A stretch of DNA of 22,048 nt from Bacillota bacterium. Lineage in GTDB: Bacteria > Bacillota > Dethiobacteria > SKNC01. The position numbers and the translations under genes are program-made. The notes beneath the pieces are model-generated. The model was not told the DNA's origin. It saw nothing but the letters and a program-made list of their open reading frames with translations, and did no database searches. Positions 15,714 to 22,048 of this stretch are shown here, piece after piece. The stretch covers positions 1-22,048 of the forward strand of contig SKLX01000191.1 in assembly GCA_007121375.1 (NCBI GenBank). Reading direction: 5' to 3'. Position 1 is the first letter of the stretch. Every line of letters starts with the position of its first letter.

Positions 15714-16352
15714 TTAAAAGCGCTGCAGGTGGTGTAGGGAAACCAGGTAATTGGGGTAGTAGGGATCCTCGATAGTTACAGGAATGACCCTTACCTCTTC
15801 CTGGAATCCTCCCTTGTCCTTCAGCCTTTCCAGAGCCTGGTAAGTCACAGGCCTGCGGGCATGGGTTAGGAGAAGATTTCCCTTCTCCTTCAAGTTTGAT
15901 AACAGGATTTCTTCAGCATAAGGATTGAGCCGGGGGTTATACAGGATATCGGAACCCAGTATCCAATCAAATTTTTTCTCCAGGTTGAAATCTCTCCAGT
16001 CCCCCAGGTAAGTATCCACCTCTTTGACCCCGTTGGCCCGGGCATTAACCACGGTCATCTCCAGGGCTTCCTCCTTGTAATCGGAAAAGGTAACCCGGGC
16101 TCCCTTCAGTCCTGCCACTATACCGGGAAGGCCCAATCCGGCTCCCAGTTCCATAACCTCCATCCCCTGGAAATCAATATGGTCCCATATATGCCAGGCC
16201 ATGGGACGGGCTGCCGGCCATATATCAGCCCAGTAGGGAATATTATCCTCATCATTGGGGTTGGTTACCAAAGCTTCTATATCCTTTACCACTAACAGCC
16301 TTATTTCCCTGTCGGAAAGATAAAAAACTTCTTCCCTGGTTTCTATGCCCAT
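15714..16352 (-). CDS. SAM-dependent methyltransferase, METTL20/ETF-beta lysine methyltransferase-like
   Basis: 212 residues, ATG start with AAGGAG about 11 bases upstream. Class I fold: an N-terminal DNIPYWADIWPAARPMAW (36-53) block, motif I VMELGAGLGLPGI (66-78), an acidic motif II end FSDY (89-92) and LGSDILYNP (132-140) in place of the usual post-motif-II region. The PYWADIWPA stretch and GLGLPGI are characteristic of seven-beta-strand lysine methyltransferases of the METTL20/ETFBKMT type, which methylate the beta subunit of electron-transfer flavoprotein; PrmA-type and other METTL16/21-like enzymes share some of this. First gene of the four-gene minus-strand cluster. No ETF gene is seen nearby. 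Substrate is inferred only from similarity. Confidence 0.85.
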   Translation of the reverse strand: MGIETREEVFYLSDREIRLLVVKDIEALVTNPNDEDNIPYWADIWPAARPMAWHIWDHIDFQGMEVMELGAGLGLPGIVAGLKGARVTFSDYKEEALEMTVVNARANGVKEVDTYLGDWRDFNLEKKFDWILGSDILYNPRLNPYAEEILLSNLKEKGNLLLTHARRPVTYQALERLKDKGGFQEEVRVIPVTIEDPYYPNYLVSLHHLQRF

Positions 16353-16564
16353 AATTTAATAATCTCCTTCCCCACAATCCTTTTAAAACTCTTAAAGATA
16401 CTTCTACTTTAAATATAAAATTCCTTCTTTTTCCCCTGCCGGGCCGAAGGGGTGAAAAAATCATTTTCCTTTTCAGTCAGGGGTCAACTGTTATAATTAT
16501 CCGGTTTTAAATTGATTTTCTGGCAATAATAAAGATAAACTCAAAGAAGGGAGGATCTTTTACC

Positions 16565-17536
16565 GTGAACAGGGTTAAAGAAATATTAAAAGATGCCGGC
16601 CAACTTCCCGAGCTCAATATGGTAGAAAGAAAACTGGATAAGGCCCTATACTCCGGAAGTCCTTTTATAAGGGAGCTTTCTACCCGGATGCTAAAAGGAG
16701 GAAAGAGGTTGAGGCCCCTTTTGATTATTCTGTCCGCTTCCTTCTATCCCCATTCCAAAGCTTCTTTGGTAGAAACCTGTGCCGCTGTAGAGCTTATTCA
16801 TACGGCTTCCCTGGTCCATGATGACATCATAGATGAAGGGGATAAGCGGAAGGGAATGCCCACCATCAACAACCAGTGGGGTAATTCCATGGCCGTTTTA
16901 ACGGGCGATTTTTTATTCGCCCGGGCCTTTGAACTCTTAACCAGATGCAGGGAGTACCAGATCCTGGAGCTTATGACCGAAAGCATCAGCCTCATGTGTG
17001 AGGGAGAGGTGGAGCAGGCCCGCCAGGCCTGGAGCACCGGGAAAAAAGAGGAGGACTACCTGGAGCAGGTTTACAAGAAAACAGCCTTTTTTATATCCGC
17101 CTGCTGCCGGGCAGGAGGTCTTCTGGTGGGGATGCCCCAGGAGGAACTGGACTCCCTGTCCTGTTACGGCCTCCACCTGGGTTACGCCTACCAGATAACC
17201 GATGACCTGCTGGACTGCTCTTCCCCCCGGGTAACGGGTAAGCCTGCCGGAAAAGACCTGGCCCAGGGGGTAATCAACCTTCCCTTAATCCTGCTCCTGG
17301 AAAACCCCCTTTACGGGGATAAAGTTAAGGCTATTATAAAGGAGGGCCATATAAGTCCTGCCAGCAGAGACTATATTAAATATGCCCTGGAGAAAAGCGG
17401 AGCCCTGGAGGGGTGCCGGGACAAAGCCCGGGAAAGGATCAGGTGGGCCAGGGAAAGCCTGAAATCCTTGCCTGCCGGATTTTCCCGGGAAGCCCTGGAA
17501 GGCCTGGCCCACCATACTCTCCTGAGGGAAAAGTAA
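16565..17536 (+). CDS. Long-chain polyprenyl diphosphate synthase
   Basis: 323 residues, GTG start with GGGAGG 10 bases upstream. Both Asp-rich motifs are present: FARM DDIID (86-90) in HTASLVHDDIIDEGDKRKG and SARM DDLLD (213-217) in YQITDDLLD; also KGGKRLRP (44-51). The fifth residue before FARM is Ala81, small, which in this family leaves the pocket open and favours long chains (C30-C40) over FPP/GGPP. It is a trans-prenyltransferase that condenses IPP onto an allylic diphosphate, and may provide the side chain of menaquinone or C35 for the neighbouring terpene synthase. Heptaprenyl synthases of B. subtilis type need a small partner; no partner gene was seen, so it could be homodimeric. An AT-rich leader of about 100 bases precedes it, containing TATAAT about 75 bases upstream. 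Confidence 0.93.
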   Translation: MNRVKEILKDAGQLPELNMVERKLDKALYSGSPFIRELSTRMLKGGKRLRPLLIILSASFYPHSKASLVETCAAVELIHTASLVHDDIIDEGDKRKGMPTINNQWGNSMAVLTGDFLFARAFELLTRCREYQILELMTESISLMCEGEVEQARQAWSTGKKEEDYLEQVYKKTAFFISACCRAGGLLVGMPQEELDSLSCYGLHLGYAYQITDDLLDCSSPRVTGKPAGKDLAQGVINLPLILLLENPLYGDKVKAIIKEGHISPASRDYIKYALEKSGALEGCRDKARERIRWARESLKSLPAGFSREALEGLAHHTLLREK

Positions 17537-17538
17537 TA

Positions 17539-18606
17539 TTAAAGTATCCCCACCTGGCGAAGCCCTTTACAGAAGCGGTACATACCCCGGCTGTCCGGGC
17601 CGGCTTCCTTCAGGAGCTCTCCCGCTGCCGGCAAAAGGCCCTGTTTATCCACCTTGGGATCGGACAGGTACATGGCCAAAAGGCCTTTAATCACCATCTG
17701 GTGAAAATCAGAATGGGACAGGTTTTGAGCCTTTTCCAGGGAACGCCTTAAAAAGTATTTCAACCGCTCCAGGCACTCCTCCTCCCCCCCGTAATAGCTT
17801 ACAAAGTTCAGGTCCCGGTGGGTCCGGTCCTCCTGCTGGTCGATGAAATAATCCAGGAGGATGTGAAGACCCCCTATCCAGGGGAAATAAGCCTCTACCA
17901 GGTCATTAATTTCTTCCTCCCTTAAACTTTTCTCCCCCGAAGCCGCCAGGAGCATAAATATTCCCAGAGTAGAACCCGTAGCAGCAGAAAACTCCCACCA
18001 GTAGATATGGGGAAATTCCTCCCGGTGCCGGCCAAACCATTCCCTTAATTTATCCTCCCTTACCTCCAGGGGTAAGTGCTTGTAAACCTGGAGGTCGCTG
18101 TAAAGGGAAGCCAGCTTTAAACACCTGCCCTGAACCCTACCGTAGGAGGGGAAATATTGAAGGCCCTCCCGGGAAGCCCTTACCAGGGCCTTCAGGTAGC
18201 CTCCATCCTCCCCATGGGTATAATACCGGTAGTAGGAAAAATCAAGGGGGGAGGGATTTAGAGAGTCCATCATGGCCTGGTGGAGCTGGCGAAAGGCCCT
18301 TTCTTCCTGGCATCCCACCCGATCACACAGGTTATCCAGGTAATCACTTATGGTTTGAACAGCCACAATGGTTGATACCAGGGGTTCCATCAGGGAAGGT
18401 TGGTACAGGGCAAATATGCTCCCCCCCTGGCAGTGGAAGCGCTTATCCCTGATGCTGGCCAGGGCCTGTTCTTTTAGTTCCCCCGGGGGACAGGATTCCA
18501 GATATTTTTTCCATTTATTCAGCTCCCTGTCCACCAGGGGGAAAACCCGGGTTACAAAGCGGGTCAGGGTATTCAGCTGCCAGGCTCCCTTTTTTATATC
18601 CAGCAT
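17539..18606 (-). CDS. ytpB: DUF2600 protein, tetraprenyl-beta-curcumene synthase-like terpene synthase
   Basis: Start set at the ATG at 18606 because AGGAGG lies 8 bases before it; the in-frame ATG at 18624 lies upstream of that site. 355 residues, close to B. subtilis YtpB. Matching motifs: SDYLDNLCDR (87-96) in the Asp-rich metal-binding site, EFSAATGSTLGIF (205-217), and LHILLDYFIDQQED (247-260) as the second metal site. YtpB cyclises linear heptaprenyl (C35) diphosphate to tetraprenyl-beta-curcumene, precursor of sesquarterpenes in Bacillus spores/stress-phase cells. The polyprenyl synthase on the other strand, with its stop 2 bases away, could supply the substrate. It follows a rhomboid protease gene in the same direction with 55 bases between. 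A cyclase for the next step is not in the window. Confidence 0.9.
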   Translation of the reverse strand: MLDIKKGAWQLNTLTRFVTRVFPLVDRELNKWKKYLESCPPGELKEQALASIRDKRFHCQGGSIFALYQPSLMEPLVSTIVAVQTISDYLDNLCDRVGCQEERAFRQLHQAMMDSLNPSPLDFSYYRYYTHGEDGGYLKALVRASREGLQYFPSYGRVQGRCLKLASLYSDLQVYKHLPLEVREDKLREWFGRHREEFPHIYWWEFSAATGSTLGIFMLLAASGEKSLREEEINDLVEAYFPWIGGLHILLDYFIDQQEDRTHRDLNFVSYYGGEEECLERLKYFLRRSLEKAQNLSHSDFHQMVIKGLLAMYLSDPKVDKQGLLPAAGELLKEAGPDSRGMYRFCKGLRQVGIL

Positions 18607-18661
18607 TATTAAACCTCCTGCCATCTTTTATCCTTCGACAAATTATTTCCCGGGAAATACA

Positions 18662-19348
18662 CTACTGGCATAATTTTCTCCTTTTTATGTAAGCTCCAAG
18701 GATCATGCCGCTAATGAAACCTCCCACATGGGCCCACCAGGCAATAACCTGCATTTCGGGAGACATGACAAGTTCCGCTACCCCGCTGGCTAGCTGGATA
18801 AAAAACCAGAGAAATAAAAAAATAACGGCGGGAATCTCCACAAAAGTGAAAAAAATTCCCAGGGGCAGCAGGGTGAGGACCTTGGCCCAGGGGTAAAGGA
18901 TAAGGTAAGCCCCTAAAACCCCGGCAATAGCTCCGCTGGCTCCGATAAGGGGTACCGAGGAAAGGGGGTCAAATAAAATATGGGAAAAATGCCCTACTAT
19001 TCCCATGATTAAATAAACTAAAAGGTACTTTAAGGGCCCCAGGCAGTCTTCAATATTATCACCGAAAACCCACAGGTAAAGCATGTTTCCCACCAGGTGA
19101 AGCCAGCCTCCATGTAAAAAGGTAGCCGTAAACAGGGGTAGAAGGGGGGCAAACCCTTCCAGGATAAGGTCCCCGGGGGTCAGGGTGGTAAGATGTCGGG
19201 GAACTACCCCGAAGGTGAAAACCAGTTCCTGGACCTCCTGGGAGGATAAAAGGACCTGATACATAAAAACTAATACATTTATGCCAATAAGGGTTTTATT
19301 AACCAGGGGGAAACGCCGGGGGCGTATATTGTCCTTAATGGGTATCAT
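18662..19348 (-). CDS. Rhomboid-family intramembrane serine protease
   Basis: 228 residues, ATG start with AAGGAG 8 bases upstream. Six membrane segments are readable: about 18-33, 67-93, 107-125, 131-149, 157-184 and 203-219. Catalytic Ser138 sits in GASGAIAGVLGAY and the partner His207 in WWAHVGGF. The HGGWLHLVGNMLYLWVFG stretch (79-96) is the family's helix 2 signature. It should cut substrates within the membrane; the targets are unknown. An AT-rich stretch with TATAAT (19399-19404, minus strand) lies upstream but the -35 is poor. The upstream sigma/anti-sigma operon ends at a terminator, so this gene likely starts a new unit with the terpene synthase. Confidence 0.93.
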   Translation of the reverse strand: MIPIKDNIRPRRFPLVNKTLIGINVLVFMYQVLLSSQEVQELVFTFGVVPRHLTTLTPGDLILEGFAPLLPLFTATFLHGGWLHLVGNMLYLWVFGDNIEDCLGPLKYLLVYLIMGIVGHFSHILFDPLSSVPLIGASGAIAGVLGAYLILYPWAKVLTLLPLGIFFTFVEIPAVIFLFLWFFIQLASGVAELVMSPEMQVIAWWAHVGGFISGMILGAYIKRRKLCQ

Positions 19349-19442
19349 TTCTTTTCTCCTTAAAACTTTCCTTATTACTCCATTTAAATCCTTCCTTAAT
19401 TATATATAATATGATGTCTAAAATCCAGGAAAAGTATCCTTT

Positions 19443-19472
19443 AAAAAAGAAAGGGCTCCTTTTCAGGAGCCC
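19443..19472 (-). terminator. Rho-independent terminator of the sigma/anti-sigma operon
   Basis: GGGCTCCT (19465-19472, minus strand) pairs with AGGAGCCC (19453-19460) around a GAAA tetraloop, followed by TTTCTTTTTT (19443-19452). It lies 13 bases after the anti-sigma stop. Confidence 0.93.
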
Positions 19473-19485
19473 AGGGGTTAAAGGG

Positions 19486-20889
19486 TTAATGACCTTCCTT
19501 ATTGACTGGAAACTCAATACCTTCTCTTTTTAATTGGGGTAGGGTAGCCTTTTCCATTTCCTCTCCGGAAACTTTCTCCAGGAGATTAAGGGGTAGGTTA
19601 GAGCCCCTGTTGGCTACCAGGAAAACTTCAAATTCCGGGGTAACCCACCGGGCAATGCTGCTGTTTCCTGTATATAGATCCATCACATTCCAGGCCCCCT
19701 TGTTAACCTCCACATACCCTTCTCCCAGTTTACCCAGTTGAGAATCGGAAAAGAAAGCCCTATTCCCGGGAGAGGAGGAAAGGTATACATCCAGGAAATC
19801 CATTTCCTGTTCCCCTCTAAACCTTAAAACATAATCGTAAAAGGGGTTTTGCTCCAGTATGCCTACGGCAAAAAGTTCAAAATGGGAGGGAAGATTTTCC
19901 TTAAGTTTATCCAGATTAACAGGGGTTTTTATCTCCTCCAGGCTGCCCCGGTGGTTAATTTCTTCATATTCCCACTCCTTTTCCTGCTCCAGGATCATGG
20001 TTTCTTCCCGGTTTTCCAACCCTTCATGGAGGAAGAGCTCCGGGTCTACCTGGGGATTAATCTCTATTTCCTTAAACTCCACTACCAGGGTGCTGGTTCC
20101 ATCATGATGGATTAATTCTTTCCTCAAGGGCAGGTTGGTCTCTTTATCAATCCACATCCGGTGGTAATAATCTGTGTACCTGTATTCCAGCACCAGAGCC
20201 TGCCGGTCCAGGAGGGTCTCTTCTCCCAGCTCCCGGACCTCTTCCGCCCCTTTCAGCTCCCACACCTGGTTGCCGATATGGTAGCGCCAGAGCTCCTTCT
20301 CCGGGAATACATTATCTACTGTTATATCGTGGGGATAAATAGAAACCAGCCGCTCCCCGTCGCTTATATTCTTAACTTCCCTGCCGTCAAACTGGTGGAC
20401 GGCCCTGTACTTCCAGGGCTTTTGGTAGGTTATTTCAATGGTTTCTTGATAGTCTACTTCCCCATTGCTTTTGGACCTGATTTCCGCCGTTCCCGCATAA
20501 CTTTCCAAATCCTCGTAGGCCCTTACCACTGCGTGAACGATGTTTTGCCGGGGTAAAAATTCCATGTCCATAACCCCCAGGAAAGCGGCAAATATTATAA
20601 GGGCGGCGGCGGCCACCAGAGCGGACTTCTTGAATCTCCAGGCCAGAGAGCTTTTTCCCTTCTGCTGGCTCCTGTCCCCGGCCCTTCCTCCCCCGGCTGC
20701 CGGTAGGCTGTTTTCTTTCCTTTCTTCATCTTCCCGGGTACTCTGGGTCCTTCTAACAGCCCTGACGGTTTCAAATAGTTTTTCTGTTTCTTCATCCACC
20801 TGGGAAGTATGGTAAGCCCGGGGCTTTCTTTCCTTGTTCAGATCATCTATAAAATCGGAAAGTAAATCCTTTTTCCTGGAATCAGTCAT
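19486..20889 (-). CDS. Membrane-anchored anti-sigma factor with LolA/RseB-like extracytoplasmic domain
   Basis: Start set at the ATG at 20889, which has AAAGGGGG 8 bases upstream and overlaps the sigma-factor stop by 8 bases; an in-frame TTG at 20910 lacks a site. 467 residues. N-terminal cytosolic segment (1-89), charged, without the HxxxCxxC zinc motif of ZAS anti-sigmas; one membrane helix about 90-107 (ALVAAAALIIFAAFLGVM); an extracytoplasmic domain about 115-290 rich in beta pattern (TAEIRSKSNG, EITYQKPWKYRA, HRMWIDKETNLPLRKEL, VVEFKEIEINPQVDPELF) that resembles LolA/RseB-type lipoprotein-binding folds; and a C-terminal region about 325-460 similar to DUF4367. It should hold the partner sigma factor at the membrane and release it on an envelope signal. 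The fused sensor is unusual next to Gram-negative RseA plus RseB. Confidence 0.8.
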   Translation of the reverse strand: MTDSRKKDLLSDFIDDLNKERKPRAYHTSQVDEETEKLFETVRAVRRTQSTREDEERKENSLPAAGGGRAGDRSQQKGKSSLAWRFKKSALVAAAALIIFAAFLGVMDMEFLPRQNIVHAVVRAYEDLESYAGTAEIRSKSNGEVDYQETIEITYQKPWKYRAVHQFDGREVKNISDGERLVSIYPHDITVDNVFPEKELWRYHIGNQVWELKGAEEVRELGEETLLDRQALVLEYRYTDYYHRMWIDKETNLPLRKELIHHDGTSTLVVEFKEIEINPQVDPELFLHEGLENREETMILEQEKEWEYEEINHRGSLEEIKTPVNLDKLKENLPSHFELFAVGILEQNPFYDYVLRFRGEQEMDFLDVYLSSSPGNRAFFSDSQLGKLGEGYVEVNKGAWNVMDLYTGNSSIARWVTPEFEVFLVANRGSNLPLNLLEKVSGEEMEKATLPQLKREGIEFPVNKEGH

Positions 20890-21403
20890 GGAAAAACCCC
20901 CTTTCTTCAAGTATTTCCCTGAGGGATTGGAGAGCCCTGTACTGGAGGCTTCTTATGGCCCCAGGATTTCTCCCCATCTTCAAGGCAGTTTCCTTGACAG
21001 AGTAGCCCTCTACAATCCTTAGATTAATAACCTGCTGGTAATCTTCCGAGAGAAAGGCCATGGCTTCTTCCAATACCATCTTTTCCTCCTGCCTTTCCTC
21101 CCGGGTGCTTTCCCAAAGGCCACCTTCTTGAATATTCTCCAGGTCAACCATTTGTGGATCCCTTCCTCTCCTTCGCCACAGGTCCTTCAGGAGATTGCGA
21201 GCAGTTTGAAAGGTATAGGCCCTTACTTTTCCCTCCTCCACCTTGCCCTCCTGAAGTTTGGGAATGACCCTTTTAAAGGCATCCTGGGTCAACTCCTCTG
21301 CCTCTTCTTTGTTTTGCACTTTATAGTATACAAAACGGTAAATCTCTGGCCAAAGATCCCCGATTAATTCTTCCAGGTCCCTGGTAACTCCCGCGGAAAT
21401 CAT
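20882..21403 (-). CDS. ECF-type RNA polymerase sigma factor
   Basis: Start set at the ATG at 21403 because GAGGTGATT, an extended Shine-Dalgarno, lies 5 bases upstream; the in-frame GTG at 21412 is inside that site. 173 residues, the usual ECF size. Region 2 (about 17-50, WPEIYRFVYYKVQNKEEAEELTQDAFKRVI) recognises the -10 element and binds core polymerase. Region 4 (about 115-165, LSEDYQQVINLRIVEGYSVKETALKMGRNPGAIRSLQYRALQSLREIL) is a helix-turn-helix for the -35. The spacer between them is short, as in ECF factors, with no region 3. The next gene encodes the membrane-bound anti-sigma with overlapping stop and start. The promoter upstream resembles ECF-dependent ones, so it may activate its own operon. 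Confidence 0.93.
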   Translation of the reverse strand: MISAGVTRDLEELIGDLWPEIYRFVYYKVQNKEEAEELTQDAFKRVIPKLQEGKVEEGKVRAYTFQTARNLLKDLWRRRGRDPQMVDLENIQEGGLWESTREERQEEKMVLEEAMAFLSEDYQQVINLRIVEGYSVKETALKMGRNPGAIRSLQYRALQSLREILEERGFFHD

Positions 21404-21439
21404 TTGAATCACCTCGATTTTGGTGTTCTATTCTTTCAT

Positions 21440-21465
21440 GACGCTTAAGGGTTTAAATTGTCACA
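21440..21465 (-). promoter_or_regulatory. ECF-type promoter of the sigma operon (probable autoregulation)
   Basis: Minus strand TGTGAC (21460-21465), a 16-base spacer, CGTC (21440-21443). Bacillus ECF promoters have an AAC-ending -35 and a CGTC or CGTA -10 with a 16-17 base gap, as in SigX/SigM/SigW targets. No sigma-A -10 is seen at the right place. The start would lie near 21433, giving a leader of about 30 bases with the ribosome site. Confidence 0.6.
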
Positions 21466-21525
21466 CCATTTTTTAAAAAGTCAAAAGGATAATTTCTCAA
21501 ATACCTGATTCTTTTAGCCACAAAG

Positions 21526-21572
21526 AAAGTCCTCTATTTCCCTTTAAGTACTTACAGGAAAAAGAGGACTTT
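21526..21572 (-). terminator. Large stem-loop after the CoA-transferase gene, probable terminator
   Basis: AAAGTCCTCT (21526-21535) and AGAGGACTTT (21563-21572) are a perfect 10-bp pair; inside, after an A-A mismatch, TTTCC (21537-21541) pairs with GGAAA (21557-21561), leaving a 15-base loop that contains AAGTACTT. On the minus strand the stem ends in TTT and is followed by CTTTG, a weak T-tract. It lies 55 bases after the CoA-transferase stop and about 60 before the ECF promoter. Confidence 0.55.
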
Positions 21573-21627
21573 ACTTCTTTATCATAATCATAAGTTAAAA
21601 GATATGCAGCAGGTTAGATTCTTAAAC

Positions 21628-22048
21628 TTACTCCTTTATCTTTTTCTTAATAAAATAGCCGGAAGGATCAATAACTTCCCGGATAAGCTTTAACTCTTTC
21701 TCAGTGGGAGGTTCAAATTCTTCTACTTTGTCGGGTATCTTCAACTCAAACCCCGTAGCATCTACCACGCTTTCCACCGTTTCTCCCGGCATGGTAGCCA
21801 GGAGTTCCATTCGCCGGGTATCGTCATCAAAGCCCATGACCGCCCTGGTGGTAATTACCCGGTGGGGCCCCTTTCCGACCAGGCCCGCCTTCTCCCGGGC
21901 TTCGGGGCTACCATCCAGGTATCCGGGACTGGTAATATAATTAAGCTTTTCGTTAAACCGGCGCCGCTCGTGGACCATAATGATGATGGTCCTTTCACAA
22001 GAGGAGGCCATGTCACTGGCACCCCCGCTTCCTGGCAGCCTCACCTTG
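21628..22048 (-). CDS. CoA-transferase beta subunit, C-terminal part (cut by window edge)
   Basis: 140 residues visible, ending in a TAA at 21628; the start lies beyond the window. The KVRLPGSGGASDMAS stretch, followed by RTIIIMVHERRRFNEKLNYITSPGYLDG, is characteristic of family I CoA-transferase beta subunits of the glutaconate/3-oxoadipate type. These have GSGG(A/N)(N/S)D and the ITSPG motif. The catalytic Glu sits in the missing N-terminal half, so activity cannot be judged. Such enzymes transfer CoA between an acyl-CoA and a free acid in amino-acid fermentation or aromatic catabolism. The alpha subunit is usually encoded upstream and is outside the window. Followed by a large stem-loop. 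Confidence 0.9.
   Translation of the reverse strand, partial: KVRLPGSGGASDMASSCERTIIIMVHERRRFNEKLNYITSPGYLDGSPEAREKAGLVGKGPHRVITTRAVMGFDDDTRRMELLATMPGETVESVVDATGFELKIPDKVEEFEPPTEKELKLIREVIDPSGYFIKKKIKE

Noticed and set aside
16428..16459. Hairpin TTTTT-CCCCT/AGGGG-TG-AAAAA in the divergent leader of the prenyl synthase gene
   Set aside because: The 2-base bulge and absence of a T-run on either strand make a terminator unlikely, and no other function is evident.
19335..19517. 60-codon minus-strand frame between anti-sigma and rhomboid
   Set aside because: It runs through the terminator at 19443-19472 and overlaps both real genes; no ribosome site. Not a gene.
1..22048. Very frequent CCTGG/CCAGG pentamers across the window
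   Set aside because: They fall mostly inside genes in the frame C-CTG-G, which a preference for CTG leucine codons followed by G-starting codons explains. A word count against a codon-shuffled model would be needed before calling it a Chi or methylation signal.
1..22048. CRISPR arrays, insertion sequences, phage genes, tRNA/rRNA genes, T-box or riboswitch leaders
   Set aside because: Read for repeats, transposase/integrase motifs and conserved RNA signatures on both strands; none was found. Leaders are short and simple.

Overview
The window looks like chromosome of a spore-forming, anaerobic-type Bacillota (class Clostridia, or a Moorella/Desulfotomaculum-like lineage). The basis is strong AGGAGG ribosome sites, frequent GTG/TTG starts, sigma-A type promoters, a dipicolinate-synthase-like gene beside dapB, a DUF2600 terpene synthase of the B. 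subtilis YtpB type, and a glutaconate-type CoA-transferase. No phage, IS, CRISPR, tRNA or rRNA was seen. Exact taxonomy cannot be decided from this alone.

Region 1 (1-6650, all minus) is a four-gene sugar-phosphate/alpha-glucan operon read from about 6613 leftwards: phosphohexomutase, NDP-sugar pyrophosphorylase fused to a degenerate phosphomannomutase domain, GH15 glucoamylase, and ROK glucokinase (cut by the window edge). A good sigma-A promoter and a perfect 10-bp inverted repeat precede it. Together the enzymes could release glucose from an alpha-glucan, phosphorylate it, isomerise it to glucose-1-P and activate it to an NDP-sugar.

Region 2 (6730-11060) holds an alpha/beta hydrolase (+), a TtcA-type tRNA thiolase (-), a dapB plus divergent dipicolinate synthase B-like pair (-), and a stand-alone GAPDH gene (+) with a textbook terminator.

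Region 3 (11065-12480) has small orphan genes: a DUF3786-like protein with its own promoter and terminator, a Cys-rich zinc-ribbon protein, and a small DUF2892-like membrane protein.

Region 4 (12434-16352, minus) is a tight cluster: ETF-beta/METTL20-like methyltransferase, HAD phosphatase, a 645-aa helical-repeat protein of unknown role, and a bifunctional-nuclease (DUF151) protein, closed by a strong terminator.

Region 5 (16565-19348) has a long-chain polyprenyl diphosphate synthase (+) meeting tail to tail, 2 bases apart, a DUF2600 tetraprenyl-beta-curcumene-synthase-like gene, with a rhomboid protease upstream of the latter. This looks like a C35 terpenoid module.

Region 6 (19443-22048, minus) has an ECF sigma factor with an ECF-like promoter of its own. 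It is translationally coupled to a membrane-anchored anti-sigma/LolA-like sensor protein and ends at a clear terminator. Upstream lies the 3' end of a CoA-transferase beta-subunit gene, cut by the window edge.
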